Positions 51,287-59,267 of a stretch of 64,000 nucleotides of DNA are shown here, piece after piece. The DNA lies in contig JBBILR010000006.1 of assembly GCA_037444825.1 (NCBI GenBank), positions 62,001 to 126,000 on the forward strand, given 5' to 3'. The DNA is from JBFLVU01 sp037444825 (lineage in GTDB: Bacteria; Acidobacteriota; UBA4820; DSQY01). The notes beneath the pieces are model-generated. The model was not told the DNA's origin. It ran no database searches and saw only the letters and a program-made list of their open reading frames with translations. Each line of letters opens with the position of its first letter. Position 1 is the stretch's first letter. Made by a program: the position numbers and the translations under genes.

Positions 51287-52402
51287 TCAGAAGAACTTCC
51301 GTTCCTTCACCACCACGTGGTCGTTGGGCAGGAGGGGCACGTCCTCCCGCTTTCCCTTCTCCACGTCGGTCACGTCCACGGTGAGGACCTTCGGGGTTCC
51401 CTGGGGGGTGTCCCTCAGGATGTCCACCTTGTCCTTCTTGGCCCACTGGGTGAAGCCGCCGGCCAACGTGATGGCCCTCAACAGGGTGAGGTCCCGGTTG
51501 TAGGGGAAGGAGCCGGGGTTCTTGACCTCCCCGGAAACGTAGACCGACTTGATGGCCTGCACGTTGATGACGTCCTGGTCCAGGACGAAGATGTTGCACT
51601 GTTCGCTGCCGGCGCCCAGGAGTTCCTCCCGGGTGAAAACCTTGGTCTTCAACTGACCGGAGGCGTCCCGCCGCGTGATCTCCACGTCGCCGGACTTGCT
51701 GGTGTACCCCCCCGCCTGGCTCACGGCGTCCAGGACCCTCAAGGCCCCCTTCAGGGGGACCCGGCCCGGCGACCCCACCTCGCCGAGGACGTTGACGTAG
51801 CGGCTGCCGTACTCCAGGAGCTGGATCCCCACCTGGGGACCCTTGACGAACTGCCCCAGGAGATCCTCCAGCCGCTTCTGGAGTTCGGGGACGGTGAGCC
51901 CCCCCACCTGCACCTTGTCCAGGACCGGGAAGGTGATGGCGCCGGAGGGGTCCACCACCACCGTCTGGCTCATGTTCTCCACGTTGTAGACGGTGATCTG
52001 GAGCTTGTCGCCGGGGCCCAGCGGGTAGGCCGGCGGCGTGTCGGTGGCGAAGAGGTCGCCGCCCGCTCCCGTCTCCGCCCCGGTGTTCCACCGGAAGAGC
52101 AGCCCCTGGGGCAGCCAGGTGAGGCTCGGTCCGGCGGCGGCGGGGACCTCCACCGCGACTCCCTCCGGGACCTTTTTCACGAAGGCTTCCAGCCCCGCCG
52201 CCACGGTGATCGTTCCCTGGGGCCGAAGGACCCACCGCTGGACGGCCCCCTCCGAAAAACCCGTCACCTGAAGCGGACTTCCCGCCTCACAGCGGATTTC
52301 CCCCGGACGGCCCGACAAACGGAGGTCTCCCGAGGCCCGACACGGAGTCCCGACCACCACCGCCGCGGCCAGCGCCGCGGCTCCGAAGACCCAGAAGCCC
52401 AT
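51287..52402 (-). CDS. wza: Outer-membrane polysaccharide export protein (Wza-like)
   Basis: A 371-residue protein. It starts at the ATG at 52402 with a signal peptide (MGFWVFGAAALAAAVVVGTP). It has an unusual N-terminal domain of about 100 residues, then the Poly_export domain (YPLGPGDKLQITVYN, VDPSGAITFPVLDKVQVGG) and SLBB domains (YVNVLGEVGSPGRVPL, SVYVSGEVKNPGSFPY). It probably forms the outer-membrane exit for the polymer handled by the Wzc-like kinase. The ribosome site is weak (TTGGAAAA) and a leader of about 95 bases precedes the start. Confidence 0.88.
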   Translation of the reverse strand: MGFWVFGAAALAAAVVVGTPCRASGDLRLSGRPGEIRCEAGSPLQVTGFSEGAVQRWVLRPQGTITVAAGLEAFVKKVPEGVAVEVPAAAGPSLTWLPQGLLFRWNTGAETGAGGDLFATDTPPAYPLGPGDKLQITVYNVENMSQTVVVDPSGAITFPVLDKVQVGGLTVPELQKRLEDLLGQFVKGPQVGIQLLEYGSRYVNVLGEVGSPGRVPLKGALRVLDAVSQAGGYTSKSGDVEITRRDASGQLKTKVFTREELLGAGSEQCNIFVLDQDVINVQAIKSVYVSGEVKNPGSFPYNRDLTLLRAITLAGGFTQWAKKDKVDILRDTPQGTPKVLTVDVTDVEKGKREDVPLLPNDHVVVKERKFF

Positions 52403-52503
52403 GTGACGATTTCGGTTTTCCAACGCTTCCCTCGCGAATCCATCCCGGCGCCCGAAAATCTCGGACCTTGCCTGGGCGCGTCTTGCGCGGCTGTCCGCCT
52501 TGC

Positions 52504-52533
52504 AGTATACCCCTTCGCTCGCCCCGATGTCCA
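52504..52533 (-). promoter_or_regulatory. Promoter of the wza-wzc genes
   Basis: On the minus strand TGGACA (52533-52528) and TATACT (52509-52504) have an 18-base spacer. The start near 52498 gives a leader of about 95 bases that can form several GC-rich hairpins but matches no riboswitch class I know. Confidence 0.5.
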
Positions 52534-52568
52534 ACCCCGTGCCGCCCTTCTCCACTCCATTCCCCGCG

Positions 52569-52604
52569 GCGGCCTTGGCTCGCCAAAGGCCGGTCTTTCA
52601 GCCG
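52569..52604 (+). repeat. Dispersed 36-base hairpin repeat, copy A
   Basis: It is identical at 32 of 36 positions to copy B at 55388-55423. The core GGCCTTGGCTCGCCAAAGGCC folds into a hairpin and is followed by GGTCTTTC. It lies in the gap between the barrel gene terminator and the wza promoter. Confidence 0.6.
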
Positions 52605-52630
52605 CCCCAGGGGCCGGGGGTTCACGCGCC

Positions 52631-52660
52631 GAGAAAACGGGCGCCGGTCTCCCGGCGCCC
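52631..52660 (-). terminator. Terminator after the outer-membrane barrel gene
   Basis: A 9-bp stem (GGGCGCCGG at 52639-52647 with its complement at 52652-52660), loop of four, and GTTTTCTC on the minus strand. It starts 25 bases past the stop of the gene at 52686-53978. Confidence 0.8.
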
Positions 52661-52685
52661 GCGGCGGTGGTTCCTGGAGGGGGCC

Positions 52686-53978
52686 CTACCAGCCGAGCAT
52701 GGCCTGGAGGACGAAGCGGTTCTCCTTGTAGGTGTAGGGCTTTCTGAGACCGAAGCCGTCGAAGTACCGGATGTTGCTGTCGCGGTTCTCGTACTGGTAG
52801 TTGGCCCTCAGGCTGAACTGCCGGGTCAGGTGGAAGCCCAGCTCGCCGTACAACCGGGAGATTTTGTCCTTGCGGTCCTGGCCCTGGGTGAGGAGGAACT
52901 CCAGCGTGGTGGGGCTCCCCGTCCCGAAGACGTCGGCCTTCACCGAGTCGGGGTAGTTGTTCTCTTGGTAGAGGTAGCCCGCCGTCCAGAAGAAGTACCG
53001 CGAGACCTGCTGCTGGAGCTGCAGACGGCCCTGGTTGGCCGTGTAGTAGTTGTTCACGTTGTAGGTGGACTGGTAGGCGTGGCGGGAGAGGAGGAGGTCC
53101 ACCTTGAAGGCCTCGGCGGGCTGCCACCCGAGGCCGAGGTCGGCCACGAGGCCGCTGAACTCGCTGAAGTCGTTGTCCTTGAAGTTCATGCGGCTCCAGC
53201 CGAACTTGGCGAAGCCGGTGAAGGTCTCCTTGTGGGCGCCCTCCCACCCGGTGAGCAGGGTCCACTGGTCGTACTTCTTGTTCAGGGTGGTGTAGAGGTA
53301 CAGGTCCTGCGGCTTCTCGTTGGGGTCGCTGGTCAGGTACTCCACCGACGTCACCCAGGCGCTGGCGGGGCTCAGGGCCCGCTTCCAGCGGAAGCCGCCG
53401 CCCGCCTGGTCGTAGTTGTAAAAGGGGCGGAGCACGTTGTCGTTGTTGAAGTGGACGGTGTTGTACGTCGCGAAGAGGCCCACGGTGTCGAGGGCGCTCA
53501 CCGGCCGGTCGTAGCCCATCTGCACCTCGTCCCGGTAGAAGGGGACGTTGCCGAAGACGCGCTCGTAGCCGGGGTCGAACTCGTTCACCTCCTGGACGCC
53601 GCGGATGAAGTGGTTGTTCAGGGTGAACTTCCCCCCGTCCGCGAAGCCGAAGTTGCTCTTGAAGTCGAAGTTGTAGGCGTTGTGGGAGGAGAGGTTGAAG
53701 TCCTGGTAGTCCTTGTACTGGTACCCGAAGTCCAGCCTCACGTAGGACTCGCGGAAGGGAAACTCGATCCCCAGCGTGGGGCGGACGAGCCAGAAGGAGT
53801 CGCTCACCTCCCCCAGGGGCATGGAGGAGTCCTGGAGATAAAGGTTGTCGGTGTGGGTGTACACCGCCTCCACCGACGGGTAGAAAATGGCGTTCCCGAC
53901 GGGGATTCCTTCCCCGGCCCACACGGCCGCCGCCGCCAGCGCGGCCATGGCCACCATCCCGATTTTCGTCGCTCGCAT
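52686..53978 (-). CDS. Outer-membrane beta-barrel protein (EpsL-like)
   Basis: A 430-residue protein with a signal peptide (MRATKIGMVAMAALAAAAVW, cut near WA-GEG) and then alternating aromatic/polar strands to a C-terminal ...FVLQAMLGW, the classic barrel end. Many YxYxxRD-like strand patterns and SEYLTSDP loops recall EpsL/BBP2-type barrels in exopolysaccharide loci, which may act as secretion porins. ATG at 53978 is chosen because GGGGG lies seven bases upstream; ATG at 53984 is nearly on top of it. It has its own promoter and terminator. Confidence 0.83.
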   Translation of the reverse strand: MRATKIGMVAMAALAAAAVWAGEGIPVGNAIFYPSVEAVYTHTDNLYLQDSSMPLGEVSDSFWLVRPTLGIEFPFRESYVRLDFGYQYKDYQDFNLSSHNAYNFDFKSNFGFADGGKFTLNNHFIRGVQEVNEFDPGYERVFGNVPFYRDEVQMGYDRPVSALDTVGLFATYNTVHFNNDNVLRPFYNYDQAGGGFRWKRALSPASAWVTSVEYLTSDPNEKPQDLYLYTTLNKKYDQWTLLTGWEGAHKETFTGFAKFGWSRMNFKDNDFSEFSGLVADLGLGWQPAEAFKVDLLLSRHAYQSTYNVNNYYTANQGRLQLQQQVSRYFFWTAGYLYQENNYPDSVKADVFGTGSPTTLEFLLTQGQDRKDKISRLYGELGFHLTRQFSLRANYQYENRDSNIRYFDGFGLRKPYTYKENRFVLQAMLGW

Positions 53979-54023
53979 CGGCATACCCCCTTGCGTCAAG
54001 GGCCTTTTTCGAAAATCAACCAT

Positions 54024-54052
54024 AAGATAACCGCTCCGGCTTCGCAAGTCAA
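54024..54052 (-). promoter_or_regulatory. Promoter of the outer-membrane barrel gene
   Basis: On the minus strand TTGACT (54052-54047) and TATCTT (54029-54024) have a 17-base spacer in an AT-richer stretch. The leader would be about 40 bases. Confidence 0.55.
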
Positions 54053-54112
54053 GTCATTTTCTCAATGTTTCAATGTCAACGGCCTGAAAACGCTGAACAA
54101 AAGAGCCTCCGT

Positions 54113-54127
54113 GTGCCATTATGGCAC
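54113..54127. promoter_or_regulatory. Palindrome GTGCCAT-T-ATGGCAC, candidate operator
   Basis: Seven-base arms match perfectly around one central base. It lies about 60 bases upstream of the barrel gene promoter and 45 bases after the stop of the preceding gene. No T run follows, so an operator is more likely than a terminator. The binding factor is unknown. Confidence 0.35.
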
Positions 54128-54171
54128 GATCAACACCCCTTCTCGCCAAGCCTTGGTCGGCCCAGCGCCCG

Positions 54172-55338
54172 TCAGCGGCCCTTGCGGAGGGCCAGGGCCC
54201 ACCTCCCCAGCTTCCCCGCCTGCTCCACCCACCGGGCCGGGTAGAGGGCCGGCAGGGGCCACCCCTTGCGCCCGGGGTACCGCTCCCGCATGAAGGCGGC
54301 GGGGGGGAAGGCGATCCGGAAGGCCGCCCGCAGTCCGTTTCCGAGCCCCTCGTGGCGCAGGCGGCTCAGCAGGTTCGCGGTGGCCGCCTCCCGCGGCGGC
54401 AGACGGAGGAGCACCGCCTCCCGCCCCGCCCCGAGCCTGCCCAGAGGCTCCTCCGGAAGGGGCACGGCGAAGCGCTCGGAAAGCCACCGGAGGCCCCGGG
54501 CCACGGCCGCGCCCATCCCCGACCGCTCGGCCAGGTCGGTCAGGCAATCCCAGGAGAAGGAATCCCCCTCCCGCTCCAGGACGGCCCGGAGGTCGAAGAG
54601 GACCCCCGCCTTGGGGGGCTCCGAGGCGTGCTGGAGGAAGGCGTGGCCGCAGAGGTGGACCACCAGCGCCTCCGGCGAGAGGGCCCGCAGGTTTCGTTGG
54701 CCCCACCGGAACTCCCGGAGCCCTTCGAGAAGGCAGGAGGCCCCGTTTTTCCAGCGGTCATCCCCCGGGGCGTAGACCAGGGCCCCGTGCAGTTCCACGG
54801 GGAAGGCGGCCCCGGGGGAGACGAGGTCCGGCAGGTGCTGGGAGAGCGACCAGAAGGGCAAGGGGATGCCGGGCTCGGCCCGCCGGTAACCCTCCCTCTC
54901 CAGCGCCGCGAAGGCCCGTTCGGCCTCGCCGGGGCTTTCGAAGAGGAGGTCCAGGTCCGAAAGGGGCCGCAGGTGGGGTTCGGCGTAGTACCGGAGAGCC
55001 AGGTGGGCCCCCTTGAGGAGGATGGGGCGGCAACCCTCCGTCCGGAGGAGGTCGAGGGTCCGCTCGATCTCCCCCCAAGCCGCCGCCGAACCCGCGCGGT
55101 AGCGGTTCATCCGGGCCTCCGCCTCCCCCCGCGCCCAGGGCGGCAGGGAGGCCAGAAGACCGGAGGCGCGCCAGGCGGCGTAGGCCAGCGGAAAGAGGCC
55201 CTGGCCCGTCAGCTCCACGAGGAAGTCGGCCCAAGCACCGGGGTCCGAGACCCACGTAAGCGCCGTCTCCGGACGCTCCACCGCCGACAGGAGTTTGGGC
55301 CAATGGGGGGGAAGGGAAAGGGACGACGTCGCTTTCAT
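54172..55338 (-). CDS. Nucleotidyltransferase-fold protein (NTP_transf_5 type)
   Basis: A 388-residue protein of the family found in exopolysaccharide loci. The key segment is PILLKGAHLALRYYAEPHLR followed by PLSDLDLLF near residue 125, where the D-x-D of the nucleotidyltransferase fold sits. A helical second half contains LCGHAFLQHASEPPKAGVLFDLR. Substrate and activity are unknown for the family. GGAAAGGGGG precedes the ATG at 55338. It lies upstream of the barrel, Wza and Wzc genes but is separated by the barrel gene promoter. Confidence 0.75.
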   Translation of the reverse strand: MKATSSLSLPPHWPKLLSAVERPETALTWVSDPGAWADFLVELTGQGLFPLAYAAWRASGLLASLPPWARGEAEARMNRYRAGSAAAWGEIERTLDLLRTEGCRPILLKGAHLALRYYAEPHLRPLSDLDLLFESPGEAERAFAALEREGYRRAEPGIPLPFWSLSQHLPDLVSPGAAFPVELHGALVYAPGDDRWKNGASCLLEGLREFRWGQRNLRALSPEALVVHLCGHAFLQHASEPPKAGVLFDLRAVLEREGDSFSWDCLTDLAERSGMGAAVARGLRWLSERFAVPLPEEPLGRLGAGREAVLLRLPPREAATANLLSRLRHEGLGNGLRAAFRIAFPPAAFMRERYPGRKGWPLPALYPARWVEQAGKLGRWALALRKGR

Positions 55339-55387
55339 CCACCCCCTTTCCTCCGGCCGTCACCCCCGAAGGCCTTCATCCACCGAA

Positions 55388-55423
55388 GCGGCCTTTGCCC
55401 GCCAAAGGCCGGTTTTTCGGCCG
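55388..55423 (+). repeat. Dispersed 36-base hairpin repeat, copy B
   Basis: It matches copy A at 32 of 36 positions. The stem GGCCTTTG-CCCGC-CAAAGGCC is perfect and is followed by GGTTTTTC. It lies downstream of the truncated ATPase gene. Confidence 0.6.
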
Positions 55424-55478
55424 ACGGCGACCATCGGCCGCCCCATCCGCCCTGGGGCATTCGACCGATGGTGCCCCT

Positions 55479-56606
55479 CTAGGAAGGCCCTCCCCCGTGT
55501 AGGGGCCGTTTCCGCCAGGGGGACGGTTCTCGCTGGAGGAGCTTCTCGAGCCGCTCCAGGAGGCCGGCCATGTGGGTCACCCGCGTCCCGTCGGGGAGGC
55601 GGTACTCCTGCGCCGTCCGGCACAGGATGACCTTTTCCACGACCCGGCCCCTTTCGGCCCCTTCCAGCGCCTGAAGGCCGGCCGCGTCGCGGAGCGTGGG
55701 GTGTTCCTTCCACCTGCACTCCACCGCGAGGACCTCTCCCCCGCCCAATTCGAGGACGAGGTCCACTTCGTGGCCGGAGGCGGTGCGCCAGTAGTACAAC
55801 GGCACGGGGCGGCCCCGGCCGGCCCAAAGTCTCGCCACCTGGCCATAGGCGTACGATTCCCAGAAGGCGCCGGCGCAGGGAGAGGCGAAGAGGTCCCCCT
55901 TCGACCGGAACCCCGCCAAGAAGGCCGCCAGGCCGGTGTCCTTGAAGACCAGCTTGGGCGCCTTGATGAGCCTTTTGGCCCGGTCCCCGAAATAGGGCTC
56001 CACCAGGGCCACCACGGACGAGGTCTGCAGCAACCCCACCCATTTCCGCGCCGTGTTGGGGGCGATCCCCGTGTCCCGCGCCAGGTCCGAGTAGTTGAGG
56101 ACCTGGGCCGACCGCAGGGCGCAGGCGCGGAGAAAGCGGTGAAACTCCTGGAGGTCGGCGACGCGGAGCACGTTCCGGACGTCCCGTTCGAGGTAGGTCG
56201 CGACGTAGGACGGGAACCACAGCTCTTCCTCGGCCCCCCCGTACGGCTCCGGGTAGCCCCCCCGGAAAACCCTCTCCTCCTCCGCGGCGGCGAGGCCGGC
56301 CCTTTCGAGTTCCGAGCGTCCCAGGGTGTACAGCTCCAAGACCCCGCACCGGCCGGCCAGGCTTTCCGAGACGCCCTCCATGAAGGGAAAGACGTGGGAG
56401 CCCGCCAGAAAGTAGCGGCCCGGGCGCCGGTCCGCGTCGATGCGGGCCTTCACGTGACCTAGGAGGGACGGCGCGTATTGAATTTCGTCGATGATCAACG
56501 GCACCCGGTACTGATCCAGAAGGCGTTCGGGCTCCGTTCGCGCCGCCTCCGCGTGTCCTGGAAAATCAAGGGTGAGATAGGCGGCCTTGGGGAAGAGCCG
56601 CCGCAA
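55479..56606 (-). pseudogene. AAA_14/DUF4143 ATPase lacking its P-loop (5'-truncated)
   Basis: The 375-residue frame matches the later part of AAA+ proteins with a C-terminal DUF4143 nuclease-like domain: VPLIIDEIQYAPSLLGHVKA (Walker B), FLAGSHVFPF (sensor 1), GGYPEP, a winged-helix segment (ARDTGIAPNTARKWVGLLQ) and the DUF4143 part (GAFWESYAYGQVARLW, YYWRTASGHEVDLVLEL). The roughly 40 N-terminal residues with the Walker A loop are missing. The frame opens after a TAG with only a TTG start available at 56606. It is probably inactive as an ATPase. It sits between repeat elements. Confidence 0.68.
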
Positions 56607-56620
56607 AAGAGCCGAGGGTT

Positions 56621-56672
56621 TCGGCCGCTACATTTGGCGGGGTTTTTTGCCGATGCAGGCATCGGCCGCTAC
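56621..56672. repeat. Repeat-rich junction at the truncated ATPase
   Basis: TCGGCCGCTAC occurs twice as a direct repeat (56621-56631 and 56662-56672). Between them lies a perfect palindrome, GCCGATGC-AG-GCATCGGC, after TTTTTT. The element straddles the lost 5' end of the ATPase gene and the last codons of the next gene. Confidence 0.5.
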
Positions 56673-58688
56673 CTTTTTCAGGCCCCTCGGCCCATGGCCA
56701 CCCTCGGCCGCCCTCCGTCCCCAGGCCTCCACCAGGGCGGCGCGAAGCCGGGGGAAGGTCCACCCCCGGTCCCGCGCCTTCCAGTAGGCGCCGGAGCGGG
56801 CCTCGGAGGCGCCGGGGAAGCGGGCCAACACCGCCTCGGCCTCCTCCCCCAGGGCGTCCAGCAAACGGCCGTCGAGAATGCCCTCCCGGAGGGCTTCGAA
56901 GGCCACCGTGTCCAGCCGGGCGCCGCCTTCGACGGGGGCCGCCAGGGCGTCGTACCGGACGATGGGGCCGGCCCAGTCGTCGCCCTCCCCCGGGTTCGAG
57001 GGGGCGTGGCAGAAAACCCACAGCCCCGAAAGACCGGGCGCGCGGCACAGCAGGGAGGCCCACACCCGGTTGAAGAAGGGGTCCTCCCTCAGCCCCTGGA
57101 CGTAGACCCAGCGCCGCTTCGCCGGCAGGGCCGCCGCCTGTTCCACGAGGTTCGGCGGGACGGAAACCCCGTCCAGATGGGAGGCCATCCTCAGGGAGTT
57201 GGGCCAGGCCAGCGCCGCCCAGGGCCGGAGGCCCCGCCTTCGCATCTCCTCCGCCCGGGCCTTCGCCGCCTCCACCGCCGCCGCCGTGGCCGGCTCGTCG
57301 CAGACGTAGGCCCAGGCCTCATCTCCCTCGGGGACGGCCCCGGGCCGCAGGGCCCACCTGCCGTCCACCCCCGCCGCCCGCGCCGCCTCCTGGAAGCGGG
57401 CCCACCCGGAAGGGTCCGCCGCCGGGCAGGTGGCCGCCGTGAGGCCGTGGGCGGCGAGGCTCTCGAGGTCCGCCTCCCACCGATCAGGGTTCCGCTCCAG
57501 GTAGTACACCCCCGCCAGCCGCGACGGGGGGGGAAGGGGCGGCCCCGTGGCCACCTGCCAGGGGACGGTTCCCACGAGCTTCCCCTCGCGGAAGACCCGC
57601 AGGGAAAGGGCGAGGGGCTTTGCGGCCGCTCCTCCGCCCTTCGGATGGGTCTTCCCGGCCGTCTTCCCGGGGATCCTGCCCCGGACGTAGAGCCTCAGGG
57701 GCTCCCGCCTCGATTCGAAACCCTCCGGCCCCTGGGGAAGGAGGCGGTCGCCCACGAGGACGTCGCCCATCCCCGCCGCCACGCGCACGGGAAAGAGCGC
57801 GTCGATCTCCTCGCGGGTCCCCGCCTGCCAGCGGAACTCCACCCGGAAGGCCTCCACGTCCTCGAGGCCCGGGGAGCACTCGACCCGCACCCGCCCCCCG
57901 CCCGGCGGCACCTCGAGCCACGCCGTGGCCACTTCGCCTTTGGGCGCCGCGTCCTCACAGGCCTTCGCCCACGCGCCCCGGGGGACGAAAGGCCGCACCT
58001 CGAAGGGAGCCAGGGCCCGGGGCGCCTCCTGCTTTTCGAGAAGGACGCGCGGGCGGATCCAATCCGCCCCCTCCCCGCCCCACCGCCCCGACGCCGGGCC
58101 CGGCGACGAGTGGGCCAGGGATTCCTGGGCCTGCATTCCCCCGCGGATCTTCCTGCCCCTGAGGACCTCCACGCGAAGGGGCGCCCCGGAGGCCGGCCAA
58201 GGCAGGAGCCACTCGCCCGCCCAGGTCCTCCCGAAAGAGCGGTCCGCCCCCTTCCAGGGCGGCGCCCCGGCGGGAAGGCCGTCGGCTCCCAGCGTCGCCC
58301 GGTAGCCGCCCGGCGCCAAGACGAAGAGGGCCGCCGACTCGGGCGGCCCCACGCGCACGGCCATCCAGTCGCCCAGCACCGCCTCCTCGGGGGGCGACCA
58401 GGGCAGGGGGCGCAGGAGGCCCGCCCCCCCGTCCGGCTCGGTGGAGAGCAGGGCCACGTACAGCCCCTCGGGGCACGCCAGCGCGTAGGCCCGCACGGAG
58501 CCGTCGGGAACGCCCGTCACCGCGTCCCACATGGGGAGCGCCACCGCCCCGAACCGGAAGGCCTCCCGCGGGTCCCCGTCCACCTCCACGGCGTAGGGCG
58601 TGGCCGGCAGGGACAAGGGCTCCGCCCTCAGCGCCGAGAGGGGGAGAAGGACCAGCAGAGACAGGAAGGTCAACAGGAGCGATTTCAT
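56628..58688 (-). CDS. Secreted two-domain protein, possible carbohydrate-binding and barrel domains
   Basis: A 686-residue protein with a signal peptide (MKSLLLTFLSLLVLLPLSAL, cleavage near RA-EP). Residues about 30-230 (VEVDGDPREAF, GLYVALLSTEPDG, GEWLLPWP) look like a CBM9/DOMON-type beta domain. From residue 400 (LAGVYYLERNPDRWEADLES, then AYVCDEP, LRPWAALAWPN, GLWVFCHAPSNPGEGDDW) the pattern resembles a (beta/alpha)8 barrel as in glycoside-hydrolase-like DUF4091 proteins. No activity can be assigned. The last 16 residues read through the repeat junction and may not be original. Confidence 0.65.
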   Translation of the reverse strand: MKSLLLTFLSLLVLLPLSALRAEPLSLPATPYAVEVDGDPREAFRFGAVALPMWDAVTGVPDGSVRAYALACPEGLYVALLSTEPDGGAGLLRPLPWSPPEEAVLGDWMAVRVGPPESAALFVLAPGGYRATLGADGLPAGAPPWKGADRSFGRTWAGEWLLPWPASGAPLRVEVLRGRKIRGGMQAQESLAHSSPGPASGRWGGEGADWIRPRVLLEKQEAPRALAPFEVRPFVPRGAWAKACEDAAPKGEVATAWLEVPPGGGRVRVECSPGLEDVEAFRVEFRWQAGTREEIDALFPVRVAAGMGDVLVGDRLLPQGPEGFESRREPLRLYVRGRIPGKTAGKTHPKGGGAAAKPLALSLRVFREGKLVGTVPWQVATGPPLPPPSRLAGVYYLERNPDRWEADLESLAAHGLTAATCPAADPSGWARFQEAARAAGVDGRWALRPGAVPEGDEAWAYVCDEPATAAAVEAAKARAEEMRRRGLRPWAALAWPNSLRMASHLDGVSVPPNLVEQAAALPAKRRWVYVQGLREDPFFNRVWASLLCRAPGLSGLWVFCHAPSNPGEGDDWAGPIVRYDALAAPVEGGARLDTVAFEALREGILDGRLLDALGEEAEAVLARFPGASEARSGAYWKARDRGWTFPRLRAALVEAWGRRAAEGGHGPRGLKKVAADACIGKKPRQM

Positions 58689-58784
58689 GCCCGAAAAAGG
58701 GGACCGAAACCCTTTACACCATGGCCTGGCGCCGCGGAGGTCAGGTGCGGCGCCATGAACTGCAGGCGGGGTGTGGTCGCTGAA

Positions 58785-59009
58785 CTATTTGAGGAGCTCG
58801 AGGAATTCCTCTACGGTGAGGTCGGCGGCTCGTATCCACGCGCGGAGGGTTCCAACCGAGAGTTCTTGGTGCTGAGGAATGGAAAGGTTGATCCGGAAGC
58901 CCTCTTTCCCGGGGACCAAGTGGCTTCCCCCTTGCCCCAGAGGGGACCAGCTGGCCCGCTCGAACGCTTTCGCGGCCTCTTTTCCGGAGATGTTTCCCAA
59001 CCGCCCCAT
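58785..59009 (-). CDS. hicA: HicA-family mRNA interferase toxin
   Basis: A 74-residue protein: ISGKEAAKAFERASW, then GQGGSHLVP with the catalytic His near residue 30, and GTLRAWIRAADLTVEEFLEL at the end. This is the full double-stranded-RNA-binding fold of HicA. ATG at 59009, two bases after the hicB stop. The usual acceptor-site Gly-Ser-His is intact, so the toxin may be active. Confidence 0.85.
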   Translation of the reverse strand: MGRLGNISGKEAAKAFERASWSPLGQGGSHLVPGKEGFRINLSIPQHQELSVGTLRAWIRAADLTVEEFLELLK

Positions 59010-59011
59010 GC

Positions 59012-59224
59012 CTAGACGGCCACGACGATGGGCTGTTCGCCGGGCTTCATGGACCGGGAGGAGGGCGCCTTCTGGTCCTCGGCCCAAAGCCAGGCCGTGA
59101 TGGCCTCTTTCACGTTTTCGAGGGTCTCTTTCTCGTCTCGCCCTTGAGAGACACGGCCTGGAAGGGCGGGAACCTCGGCCACGACCCAGCCGTCCTCGGC
59201 CTTCTCCCGCCTCACATGGGACAA
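59012..59224 (-). CDS. hicB: HicB-family antitoxin
   Basis: A protein of about 70 residues with the partial RNase H fold of HicB: DGWVVAEVPALPGRVSQGRD followed by KETLENVKEAITAWLWAED. The start is uncertain: TTG at 59224 or GTG at 59215, both with weak ribosome sites. No separate DNA-binding domain follows, as in short HicB proteins. It lies upstream of hicA, a known alternative order, and should neutralise the toxin. Confidence 0.78.
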   Translation of the reverse strand: MSHVRREKAEDGWVVAEVPALPGRVSQGRDEKETLENVKEAITAWLWAEDQKAPSSRSMKPGEQPIVVAV

Positions 59225-59267
59225 GCGGTGCGTTCGTTGGTCGCGGCCGGCCAACAGGAGTGGACGC

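Noticed and set aside
52403..52500. Riboswitch (for example cyclic-di-GMP) in the wza leader
   Set aside because: The leader can fold, but I see none of the conserved GEMM or other riboswitch core sequences.
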